Assembly: GCA_002428865.1 (NCBI GenBank)
Contig: DIYB01000004.1
Coordinates: 39,265-50,744 of the forward strand
DNA: 11,480 nucleotides
Direction of reading: 5' to 3'
Source of the DNA: Patescibacteria group bacterium UBA6065
GTDB lineage: Bacteria; Patescibacteriota; Minisyncoccia; Phycocordibacterales; UBA6065
The notes below the pieces were generated by a model, which worked only from the letters and a program-made list of their open reading frames with translations, did no database searches and had not been told where the DNA came from. Position 1 is the first letter of the stretch, and every line of letters starts with the position of its first letter. The position numbers and the translations under genes are program-made. This document shows, one piece after another, positions 1 to 5,234 of the stretch.

Positions 1-1
1 T

Positions 2-544
2 ACTAATAATATTCGTAGATTAGAAAAGATTGCTAGAAATATTCATAAACAGTTAAGTAAGAAACATAAGAAAGTTGGTGTGCTTCACGCATATACCGAA
101 CAACCAATTACCCGCCAAAGGTTATTAAAACAAGTTTCAAACACAGACTGTGAGGTGCTTTCAATTATCTTGAACAAGAAAAAGGTTTATACAAATCTCC
201 AAGATGAGAAAGTGGTTTTATACAATTTTGTTACTAATATTTTACTCGACCGCCTTTTTACAAGGCGCCCAATTCCGATTTCTGACCAAGTTGTTCTTAT
301 TGCATCCCAAAGGGAAACTAATCAGTACTTTAATAAAAACTTTAAAGAATATCTGTTGAAACAGGTACAAGGTAGACACAAGAGTGCCATTACAATTGAG
401 ATTAAAACCCCAACACAGGAGAAATCTTTACAGGTTGCAGATTTTGTATCGTGGGCAATATTTAGAAAGTATGAAAAAGGTGATAACAGTTACTACGATT
501 TGATTAAGTCAAAAATTCTGGAGGAGTCACCCTTGTTTCCATAA
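2..544 (+). CDS. DUF3800-family protein, C-terminal part (5' truncated by window edge)
   Basis: The frame is open from base 2, so the start lies outside the window; 180 residues are visible. A GTG at 80 is in frame but is unlikely to be the start because coding sequence continues upstream (residues rich in Lys/Arg/Asn). The C-terminal signature LQVADFVSWAIFRKYEKGD (about visible residues 143-161), followed by a Tyr/Lys-rich end, is typical of DUF3800 (Pfam PF12686), and LHAYTE near visible residue 28 also fits. DUF3800 proteins have an RNase H-like appearance with conserved acidic residues; their role is not established, though they are often found near mobile or defence genes. The N-terminal Asp-Glu-Ser motif expected in the family would lie upstream. 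The gene is clearly more AT-rich than the ribosomal genes and prefers A/T-ending codons (AAA, TTA, ATT), which suggests transfer. It is unrelated in function to the ribosomal block. Confidence 0.75.
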   Translation, partial: TNNIRRLEKIARNIHKQLSKKHKKVGVLHAYTEQPITRQRLLKQVSNTDCEVLSIILNKKKVYTNLQDEKVVLYNFVTNILLDRLFTRRPIPISDQVVLIASQRETNQYFNKNFKEYLLKQVQGRHKSAITIEIKTPTQEKSLQVADFVSWAIFRKYEKGDNSYYDLIKSKILEESPLFP

Positions 545-552
545 ATAACAAA

Positions 553-599
553 GCCCTGTCGCTTTTGAGAGACGCCTTACGGTATCCCGACGACAGGGT
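553..599 (+). terminator. Stem-loop after the DUF3800 gene, possible degenerate terminator
   Basis: CCCTGTCG (554-561) is perfectly complementary to CGACAGGG (591-598), with an extra G-T wobble outside. The loop is long (29 nt) and what follows (TCTTACTTGTT) is only loosely T-rich, so intrinsic termination would be weak. It lies 9 nt after the stop codon, which favours a 3' end structure for that gene. It could instead mark the boundary of a mobile segment. Confidence 0.4.
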
Positions 600-679
600 C
601 TTACTTGTTGTAAGTTCATAATAGCAGTCTAAGTTATATCTAGCAAGCTAGTTAAATGTGACCTATTTATGCCTAGTAT
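600..679. other. AT-rich spacer upstream of the rpsS promoter with a CTAGC dyad
   Basis: No gene is seen here. The stretch holds an inverted repeat CTAGC-AA-GCTAG (640-651), 28 bp upstream of the -35 box, and a CTAGTAT (673-679) directly abutting the -35 box and repeating the -10 core found 28 bp further on. The dyad could be an operator, but there is no direct evidence that a protein binds it. Confidence 0.3.
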
Positions 680-707
680 TTGACATTCTTTCACGCTCTG
701 CTAGTAT
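680..707 (+). promoter_or_regulatory. Extended -10 promoter of the rpsS operon
   Basis: A perfect -35 TTGACA (680-685), a 16-bp spacer and -10 TAGTAT (702-707) preceded by TGC (699-701) make an extended -10 sigma-70-type promoter. The predicted transcription start is near 714, giving a leader of about 115 nt before rpsS. The same TGC-TAGTAT core recurs in front of rpsN. Confidence 0.8.
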
Positions 708-717
708 GTCCTGACCA

Positions 718-809
718 GCTCGGAATAGGCGCTATGTCAGATTCTAGGCTCTAGCCTAGTTTTTGTTTCCCATCGGTCGTCATAGCGACCATAGCCTAGA
801 CGCCCGAGC
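718..809 (+). promoter_or_regulatory. rpsS operon leader RNA with alternative folds
   Basis: TCTAGGCT (743-750) can pair over 8 bp with AGCCTAGA (793-800). This helix is enclosed by GCTCGG (718-723) with CCGAGC (804-809), or alternatively by GGCG (728-731) with CGCC (801-804) plus GCTCG (718-722) with CGAGC (805-809). Between the arms sits GGTCG/CGACC (775-779/786-790). The same 743-750 strand is also the 5' half of the terminator-like hairpin at 744-764, so the two states exclude each other. This is the expected layout of a transcription attenuator. The ligand is unknown; a ribosomal protein encoded in the operon would be the usual guess. Confidence 0.5.
744..768 (+). terminator. Terminator-like hairpin in the rpsS leader (attenuator candidate)
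   Basis: CTAGGC (744-749), loop TCTA, GCCTAG (754-759), followed immediately by TTTTTGTTT (760-768). It lies about 30 nt after the predicted transcription start and 60 nt before the rpsS start, so full-strength termination would silence the operon. Conditional use is therefore inferred. Confidence 0.5.
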
Positions 810-828
810 AGTAATTTATTTTGTATAC

Positions 829-1173
829 ATGACACGATCGCTTTCAAAAGGCCCATACGTAGATCCTCGCGTCCTCAAGAAGGTCGTAGGGAAGAAGCCT
901 CAGGACACTGGGGTCATTAAGACGTGGTCGCGTGCGTGCGTCATTTCACCGGAGATGGTTGGTTTCAAGTTTGGCGTACACAATGGCAAGGATTTCATAG
1001 AGGTATTGGTCACCGAGGACATGGTTGGACACCGACTCGGTGAATTTTCTTTGACCCGCAAGTTTACCAAGCACGGCGGTAAGATGCAGAAGGAGCTCGA
1101 GCAGAAGAAGAAGGAGGCTGAGATCGCGGCTGCTCAGGCAGGCAAGGCTGCTGCTTCAACAGATAAGAAGTAA
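829..1173 (+). CDS. rpsS: 30S ribosomal protein S19 (uS19)
   Basis: Small-subunit head protein that contacts the 3' domain of 16S rRNA and the S13 neighbourhood. The family signature is clear: [13 protein letters not shown] at residues 4-16 and [19 protein letters not shown] around residues 62-80. The start at ATG 829 is chosen because family homology begins there; an upstream ATG at 763 is in frame but would add 22 unrelated residues and lies inside the leader. No Shine-Dalgarno precedes it (AT-rich TTTATTTTGTATAC). At 114 aa it exceeds the usual 90-95, owing to a Lys/Glu then Ala-rich C-terminal tail of about 25 residues. First gene of the transcription unit; S10, L3, L4, L23 and L2, which usually precede it, are not directly upstream. 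Confidence 0.97.
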   Translation: MTRSLSKGPYVDPRVLKKVVGKKPQDTGVIKTWSRACVISPEMVGFKFGVHNGKDFIEVLVTEDMVGHRLGEFSLTRKFTKHGGKMQKELEQKKKEAEIAAAQAGKAAASTDKK

Positions 1174-1182
1174 TCTACTACC

Positions 1183-1617
1183 ATGGTCACCGCTTCACTC
1201 ACCAATTTCCGTATAACGCCCCGAAAGATGCGCCTCGTTGCACAGCTTATCAAGGGCAAGAAGGTCACGGATGCGACAAACATCCTCTCGGTGACTACCA
1301 AACACTCGTCAGAGCCTCTCATGAAGCTCCTCAACAGTGCACTCGCCAATGCCAAGAATCTCGGGATTGAGATCGACGGTCTCTATGTGAAGGAGTGCCG
1401 TGTCGACGCCGGCCTCGTCATGAAACGCCATATGCCAGGTGCTCGCGGATCAGCGTTTCCAATCAAGAAGCGCACGAGCCACGTTCATCTCGTTCTTGCC
1501 GCAAAGGGTGAGAAGGCGATTGAGGCCCCAAAGGCTCAGACACAGGCTCCACAGGAGTCGGCGTCGAAACCTGCGCCAAAGAAGCGGGTGGCGAAGAAAT
1601 CAGTCAAAACCGCGTAA
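1183..1617 (+). CDS. rplV: 50S ribosomal protein L22 (uL22)
   Basis: L22 binds 23S rRNA, and its beta-hairpin lines the peptide exit tunnel. Visible family features are FRITPRKMRLVAQLIKGK near residues 9-26, LLNSALANAKN near 49-59, and the hairpin region RHMPGARGSAFPIKKRTSHVH at roughly 83-103. The protein is 144 aa against about 110 in Escherichia coli; the excess is a low-complexity Ala/Pro/Lys C-terminal tail (from about residue 109). It lies 9 nt after rpsS. The start context is ACTACC directly before ATG, with no Shine-Dalgarno. The tail may contact rRNA, but that is a guess from its composition. Confidence 0.97.
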   Translation: MVTASLTNFRITPRKMRLVAQLIKGKKVTDATNILSVTTKHSSEPLMKLLNSALANAKNLGIEIDGLYVKECRVDAGLVMKRHMPGARGSAFPIKKRTSHVHLVLAAKGEKAIEAPKAQTQAPQESASKPAPKKRVAKKSVKTA

Positions 1618-1630
1618 TTAAAAGAGAGCC

Positions 1631-2305
1631 ATGTCACACACAGTACACCCATATTCTCATCGACTCGGCATCATCAGGGATTGGAAATCCCGCTGGTTTG
1701 CGCCAAAAGGCAAGTACCAGTCGCTTTTGAAGTCGGATATTCTTCTCCGCGAGTATCTCCATGGAAAGTTCCGTGGTATGTACGTCGCGAGCGTCGAGAT
1801 TGAGCGCAATGAGAAGATCATGCGCATCATCATCGCAACTTCTCGTCCAGGTATGCTCATCGGCCGATCGGGTGAGGGTGCTCAGAAGCTCCGTGCAGAC
1901 ATCCTCTCGTTCATGGCCAAGAATGGCATCGAGCTCAAGAAGGGTCAGGAGCTCAAGATGGACATCGAGGAGATCCGTTCTCCTGAGTCGAATGCTGCTA
2001 TCGTCGCACAGATGTGCGCGGAGTCACTCGAGAAGCGCCTCCCATTCCGCCGTGTCATGAAGCAGATGGTAGAGAAGGTGATGGCAAACAGGGACGTCAA
2101 AGGAGTCCGCATCTTCATGGGTGGCAGGCTCGGTGGTGCTGAAATGGCTCGCGTCGAAGAGCTCAAGAAGGGTCAGATCCCTCTCCAGACACTCCGTGCT
2201 GACATCGATTTCGCTCGCGAGAAGGCTCACATGTCGTATGGTGACATCGGCATCAAGGTCTGGATCTACAAGGGCGAGGTTTTCAACAAGAAGGATACTA
2301 AGTAA
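1631..2305 (+). CDS. rpsC: 30S ribosomal protein S3 (uS3)
   Basis: S3 sits at the mRNA entry channel of the small subunit and takes part in mRNA unwinding. The protein has 224 residues, a normal length. An N-terminal HPYSHRLGIIRDWKSRWFA segment (6-24) replaces the usual NPxGxRLGI, a type II KH domain carries its GxxG-type loop at GRSGEG (78-83), and the C-terminal domain holds GRLGGAEMAR and LRADIDFA followed by YGDIGIKVWIYKGE. It lies 13 nt after rplV. Its upstream AAGAGAGCC is the most purine-rich start context in the first unit, but still no convincing Shine-Dalgarno. Confidence 0.98.
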   Translation: MSHTVHPYSHRLGIIRDWKSRWFAPKGKYQSLLKSDILLREYLHGKFRGMYVASVEIERNEKIMRIIIATSRPGMLIGRSGEGAQKLRADILSFMAKNGIELKKGQELKMDIEEIRSPESNAAIVAQMCAESLEKRLPFRRVMKQMVEKVMANRDVKGVRIFMGGRLGGAEMARVEELKKGQIPLQTLRADIDFAREKAHMSYGDIGIKVWIYKGEVFNKKDTK

Positions 2306-2316
2306 TCATTACCACC

Positions 2317-2745
2317 ATGCTTCTCCCAAAGAAAGTTAAATACCGCAAGTGGCACACGATGAGGAAGAATCCGACGAAGGTCGGCATGGATGTTCGTGGT
2401 TCGTATCTCTCATTCGGATCTTTTGGTCTCAAGACGACGACCTACGCCCGTGTTCGCTCACAACAGATCGAGTCTGCTCGAAAGGTGATCTCACGCGAGA
2501 TTGGCAAGAACGGCAAGCTCTGGATCAGGATTTTCCCTGATATGCCGTACACGGCAAAGCCGGCCGAAGTGAAGCTCGGTAAGGGTAAGGGTGATCCGCA
2601 GGGCTACTGTGCTCCAGTGAAGCCTGGACGAATCATCTTCGAGGTCGATGGTGTACCTGAGGCGGTCGCTCGCGAGGCCTTGAGGAAGGCGGGGACAAAG
2701 CTCCCAATCAAGAGTGTTGTGGTCTCTCGTGCGATCATCGCATAA
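2317..2745 (+). CDS. rplP: 50S ribosomal protein L16 (uL16)
   Basis: L16 organises the A-site tRNA region of the large subunit. The 142-residue product starts with MLLPKKVKYRKWH (usual MLxPKRxKyRKxHR) and carries SFGLKTTTYARVRSQQIESAR (positions about 35-55), GKGKGDPQGYCAPVKPGRIIFEV (about 88-110) and EALRKAGTKLPIKS near the C-terminus, all diagnostic. Length is normal, with no extension. It lies 11 nt after rpsC; the start context is TACCACC-ATG. The following spacer of 38 nt is the longest within this transcription unit and carries a promoter-like sequence. Confidence 0.98.
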   Translation: MLLPKKVKYRKWHTMRKNPTKVGMDVRGSYLSFGSFGLKTTTYARVRSQQIESARKVISREIGKNGKLWIRIFPDMPYTAKPAEVKLGKGKGDPQGYCAPVKPGRIIFEVDGVPEAVAREALRKAGTKLPIKSVVVSRAIIA

Positions 2746-2774
2746 TTGACCAGAGCATCGAGAACGACTAGTAT
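2746..2774 (+). promoter_or_regulatory. Internal promoter before rpmC, possibly leaderless
   Basis: TTGACC (2746-2751), a 17-bp spacer and TAGTAT (2769-2774) start directly after the rplP stop codon. The -10 hexamer is the same as those of rpsS and rpsN, but without the preceding TG. The predicted start of transcription is near 2781, so the rpmC ATG at 2784 would have almost no 5' leader. Confidence 0.55.
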
Positions 2775-2783
2775 ACGAATCCC

Positions 2784-2966
2784 ATGAAAGAACTACTCAA
2801 AAAGAACGTTGCAGACCTCACGAAAGACCTCCAGGATAAGGAGGAGGCTCTCCGCGCATGGCGCTTTGCTCTCTCTGGCGCGAAGGTAAAAAACGTCCGC
2901 GAGGGTCGCTCGATACGCAAAGACATCGCTCGCATCAAGACGGCGATCTCGGCGAAATCCAACTAA
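2784..2966 (+). CDS. rpmC: 50S ribosomal protein L29 (uL29)
   Basis: L29 is a small two-helix protein near the peptide exit site, next to L23, where signal recognition particle and trigger factor dock. The product has 60 residues, typical for the family, beginning MKELLKKNVADLTKDLQDKE, with the FALSGAKVKN segment (about 28-37) matching the usual RFQxAxGQLKN and RxIRKDIARIKT matching the C-terminal helix. It is followed after 5 nt by rpsQ. A promoter-like sequence ends 9 nt before its ATG, so it may also be transcribed separately from the four upstream genes. Confidence 0.95.
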   Translation: MKELLKKNVADLTKDLQDKEEALRAWRFALSGAKVKNVREGRSIRKDIARIKTAISAKSN

Positions 2967-2971
2967 ATCAT

Positions 2972-3238
2972 ATGGAAAAGAAATCAACACAAGAGAAGAT
3001 CGCACCAACATCGAGGCCTCGCGTCCTCCGTGGTACGGTCGTATCGACAAAGATGAAGGACACCGTCGTCGTCAAAGTCGAGCGTTTTGAGAAGATGCCA
3101 AAGTACGAGAAGTACATCAAAATCTCGAAGAAGTACAAGGCGCACGATGCTGGCAATACGAAGAAAGAAGGCGAGATTATCGACATCGTCGAATGCGCTC
3201 CAATTTCAAAGGACAAGCATTTCAAAATTGTCGCCTAA
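2972..3238 (+). CDS. rpsQ: 30S ribosomal protein S17 (uS17)
   Basis: S17 is an early-assembling 16S rRNA binder with an OB fold. The 88-residue product contains RVLRGTVVSTKMKDTVVVKVERF (about 18-40), YIKISKKYKAHDAGN (about 47-61) and GEIIDIVECAPISKDKHFKIV near the C-terminus, a complete match to the family layout. ATG 2972 is chosen because homology begins just after it; frame extension upstream overlaps rpmC and is unrelated. The start context TAAATCAT-ATG has no Shine-Dalgarno. A short Lys/Thr/Gln N-terminal stretch of about 15 residues precedes the core. Confidence 0.97.
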   Translation: MEKKSTQEKIAPTSRPRVLRGTVVSTKMKDTVVVKVERFEKMPKYEKYIKISKKYKAHDAGNTKKEGEIIDIVECAPISKDKHFKIVA

Positions 3239-3250
3239 CCATTTACTGCC

Positions 3251-3622
3251 ATGATACAGCCACGTTCAATAGTGAATATTGCAGATAACTCAGGAGCCAA
3301 GGTCGGCCGCATTTTCAAAGTGCTTGGTAGTGCAGCGAAGCGCTATGCAACACTCGGCGAAGTCGTCGTGCTCTCAGTTCAAAAGGCAGAGCCTCGAAAG
3401 TCAGTGAAGAAGAAGGACGTTCTCCACGCTGTTGTTGTTCGCTCAAAGAACGCGACGAGGAGGAAGGATGGATCATACGTCCGTTTTGATGAGAACGCAG
3501 TCGTCATCCTCGAGAAAGGCAAGAAAGAGCCCCTTGCAGGACGTGTCTTCGGTCCGATCCCACGCGAGCTCTCAGAGAAAGGTTTTCAGACTATCGCATC
3601 TCGCGCGGCTGAAATCGTTTAA
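3251..3622 (+). CDS. rplN: 50S ribosomal protein L14 (uL14)
   Basis: L14 sits at the subunit interface, forms bridge B8 and is the docking site of the silencing factor RsfS. The 123-residue product begins MIQPRSIVNIADNSGAK (family MIQxxTxLxVADNSGAK), and carries HAVVVRSKNATRRKDGSYVRFDENAVVIL (about 59-87) and RVFGPIPRELSEKGFQTIASRA at the C-terminus. Length and motifs are canonical. It is 12 nt after rpsQ, and its start context is TTTACTGCC-ATG. Confidence 0.98.
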   Translation: MIQPRSIVNIADNSGAKVGRIFKVLGSAAKRYATLGEVVVLSVQKAEPRKSVKKKDVLHAVVVRSKNATRRKDGSYVRFDENAVVILEKGKKEPLAGRVFGPIPRELSEKGFQTIASRAAEIV

Positions 3623-3644
3623 TGCGCCCATAATCACCACTACC

Positions 3645-3875
3645 ATGCACGTAAAGAAAGGCGAAAAAGTCATAGTACTCACCGGCAAGGACGCAGGGAA
3701 GGAAGGCGAAGTGGTTCGCGCATTTCCAAAGAAGAGTCTCGTCATTGTCGCTGGCATCAACAAGATGAAGCGCCACATGAGGCCAACCAAGGCTGGTCAG
3801 AAAGGTCAGACTGTCGAGAAGGAGATGCCTCTCCACGTATCAAATGTGGCAAAAGCAGGCGCTAAGAAGAAGTAA
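3645..3875 (+). CDS. rplX: 50S ribosomal protein L24 (uL24), short form
   Basis: L24 initiates large-subunit assembly by binding the 5' domain of 23S rRNA. A KOW motif is visible: VKKGEKVIVLTGKDAGKEGE (residues 3-22), followed by SLVIVAGINKMKRHMRP. At 76 residues it is shorter than the usual 100 or so and lacks most of the C-terminal region, ending in a Lys-rich AKAGAKKK. ATG 3645 is chosen because the KOW homology begins directly after it; the open frame upstream overlaps rplN and is unrelated. Start context CACTACC-ATG, identical to that of rplF. rplE follows after 6 nt. Confidence 0.95.
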   Translation: MHVKKGEKVIVLTGKDAGKEGEVVRAFPKKSLVIVAGINKMKRHMRPTKAGQKGQTVEKEMPLHVSNVAKAGAKKK

Positions 3876-3881
3876 ACTACC

Positions 3882-4427
3882 ATGACTACCGTCAAAACTC
3901 TCAAAATAAAACAGACTGAGGCAGCAAAGGTCATGAAGACTGAGTTTTCGCTCGACAACGCGATGCAGTCTCCTCGCATCATGAAAGTCGTTGTCTCGGC
4001 AGGTGTTGGTTCGTTCAAAGACAAGAAGAAGACGGAGCTTGCTGGAGACCGCCTCGCAAAAATCACTGGTCAGAAGCCAGTGTTGAAGGGTGCAAAGAAG
4101 TCGATCGCAGGGTTCAAGAGCAGGCAGGGTGACCCGATGGGTTACCAGATCACGCTCCGTGGTGCGCGCATGTCGAACTTCCTCGAGAAGTTTCTCCACA
4201 TCGCCTTGCCTCGTACCAAGGACTTCCGCGGACTCTCACGCACTGCTGTCGATGATATGGGCAACTACACAATCGGCGTCCCAGAGCACACCATTTTCCC
4301 AGAGACCGCAGATGAGGAGCTCAAGGATGTCTTTGGCCTCGGCATCACTATCGTGACCAATCTCAAAGACAAGAAAGCAACCCTCCGTTTTCTCGAACTC
4401 CTCGGATTCCCATTCAAGAAAGCGTAG
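3882..4427 (+). CDS. rplE: 50S ribosomal protein L5 (uL5)
   Basis: L5 binds 5S rRNA and contacts the P-site tRNA and small-subunit bridge B1b. The 181-residue product is the standard length. It shows the family features SPRIMKVVVSAGVG (about 30-43), LAKITGQKPVLKGAKKSIAGFKSRQGDPMGYQITLRG (split over about 58-94), FLHIALPRTKDFRG (about 106-119), and the C-terminal GVPEHTIFPE and FGLGITIVT. It is 6 nt after rplX with context AACTACC-ATG. A stop TAG is followed at once by an intrinsic terminator, so it closes the first transcription unit instead of continuing into S14 as in the classic spc operon. Confidence 0.98.
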   Translation: MTTVKTLKIKQTEAAKVMKTEFSLDNAMQSPRIMKVVVSAGVGSFKDKKKTELAGDRLAKITGQKPVLKGAKKSIAGFKSRQGDPMGYQITLRGARMSNFLEKFLHIALPRTKDFRGLSRTAVDDMGNYTIGVPEHTIFPETADEELKDVFGLGITIVTNLKDKKATLRFLELLGFPFKKA

Positions 4428-4431
4428 CCGC

Positions 4432-4456
4432 AAAAACCCTCGAGAGAGGGTTTTTT
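4432..4456 (+). terminator. Intrinsic terminator after rplE
   Basis: AAAAACCCTC (4432-4441), loop GAGA (a GNRA tetraloop, 4442-4445), GAGGG (4446-4450) and TTTTTT (4451-4456), with the A and T tracts able to extend the stem. It begins 4 nt after the rplE stop and separates the two ribosomal-protein units. Confidence 0.88.
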
Positions 4457-4495
4457 GTTCTTTGTATGCTTTGGTATTCGTAGGGCAGTTGATAT

Positions 4496-4524
4496 TTGAC
4501 ACCCCTCACCGCATTTGCTAGTAT
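4496..4524 (+). promoter_or_regulatory. Extended -10 promoter of the rpsN operon
   Basis: TTGACA (4496-4501), a 17-bp spacer and TAGTAT (4519-4524) preceded by TGC (4516-4518). It is nearly the same as the rpsS promoter, including the flanking TATT before the -35 box and TGCTAGTATG around the -10. The predicted start of transcription is near 4531, giving a leader of about 39 nt. Confidence 0.82.
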
Positions 4525-4532
4525 GGCGGTCT

Positions 4533-4560
4533 AAAGCTTTTCCAAGGCTTTTATTTTTAT
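4533..4560 (+). terminator. Terminator-like hairpin in the rpsN leader
   Basis: AAAGCTTT (4533-4540), loop TCC and AAGGCTTT (4544-4551) form an 8-bp stem with one G-U pair, followed by the T-rich TATTTTTAT. It begins right at the predicted transcript start, so it may be an attenuator or simply a 5' protective hairpin. The stem has only two G-C pairs. Confidence 0.35.
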
Positions 4561-4569
4561 CTAAGCGAA

Positions 4570-4755
4570 ATGGCAAAGACATCAGTCGTAGCACGATCCC
4601 AAAAGAAGCCGAAATACTCGACTCGCGTCGTTCGACGTTGTTTCAAGTGTGGAAGGAAGAATGGTTTTATGCGCGATTTCGGTCTCTGCCGTATTTGTTT
4701 CAGGGAGCTTGCCAACGAAGGCATGATCCCAGGTATCAAAAAGTCCTCGTGGTAG
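4570..4755 (+). CDS. rpsN: 30S ribosomal protein S14 type Z (uS14)
   Basis: S14 completes the head of the small subunit. At 61 residues this is the short zinc-binding form, with the ribbon cysteines C24-x2-C27 and C40-x2-C43 all present, and the C-terminal [24 protein letters not shown] signature. The form without zinc, about 100 residues, is thus not the one used here. It is the first gene of the second transcription unit, 39 nt after the predicted transcription start. Its upstream TAAGCGAA is not a Shine-Dalgarno. A 72-nt spacer with a hairpin separates it from rpsH. Confidence 0.97.
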   Translation: MAKTSVVARSQKKPKYSTRVVRRCFKCGRKNGFMRDFGLCRICFRELANEGMIPGIKKSSW

Positions 4756-4776
4756 ATCGCAGCATTATTTAGGCAG

Positions 4777-4814
4777 TAGAGGAGGATGGATACGAGAGTG
4801 ACGACCCTCCGCTA
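4777..4814 (+). promoter_or_regulatory. Hairpin in the rpsN-rpsH spacer
   Basis: TAG-A-GGAGG (4777-4785) pairs with CCTCC-G-CTA (4806-4814), giving 8 pairs with one A-G mismatch and a 20-nt loop. It lies 13 nt before the rpsH start. It places a GGAGG sequence inside a stem and 42 nt from the start codon, too far to serve as a Shine-Dalgarno. S8 regulates its own operon in Escherichia coli through an RNA helix, so an S8 site is one possible reading. Confidence 0.35.
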
Positions 4815-4827
4815 GACGCTAAACAAC

Positions 4828-5217
4828 ATGACAGACTCTATTTCAAACTTTATCACCCAGCTCCAGAACGCCTCCCTCGCGGGCAAGGCGACCGTTGTGT
4901 TCCCGCACTCAAATCTCATTGCATCGATCGCAGACGTGCTCGTTGCAAAGGGTTTCATCAAGAGCGTTTCGAAGAAAGGTAAGAAGGTTCAGAAGTCGCT
5001 CGAGATTGAGCTCGCCTCGGTGAATGGTAAGCCACGTATTTCAGGTGTACTTCGCCTCTCGAAGCCGTCAAAACGCCTCTATCGTGGTTATACTGAGATC
5101 TATCCAGTGAAGCAGGGCTACGGTATGCTCATCGTCTCAACTCCGAAAGGCATCCTCTCGGATGACGACGCTCGTCGTGAAAAGGTCGGCGGCGAGATTC
5201 TCTTTACCATCTGGTAA
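4828..5217 (+). CDS. rpsH: 30S ribosomal protein S8 (uS8)
   Basis: S8 binds the central domain of 16S rRNA and is an early assembly protein; in Escherichia coli it is also the translational regulator of the spc operon. The 129-residue product has the N-terminal DSISNFITQLQNA (family DPIADMLTRIRNA, here with Gln in place of the usual Arg residues), LRLSKPSKRLYRGYTEI (about 76-92) and the C-terminal VSTPKGILSDDDARREKVGGEILFTIW, the family fingerprint. The start context is GCTAAACAAC-ATG. Length is normal. Confidence 0.97.
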   Translation: MTDSISNFITQLQNASLAGKATVVFPHSNLIASIADVLVAKGFIKSVSKKGKKVQKSLEIELASVNGKPRISGVLRLSKPSKRLYRGYTEIYPVKQGYGMLIVSTPKGILSDDDARREKVGGEILFTIW

Positions 5218-5234
5218 TTTTCACATCCACTACC

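Noticed and set aside
763..828. N-terminal extension of S19 from the upstream ATG
   Set aside because: The added 22 residues do not match the S19 family and would overlap the leader hairpins; ATG 829 fits the homology.
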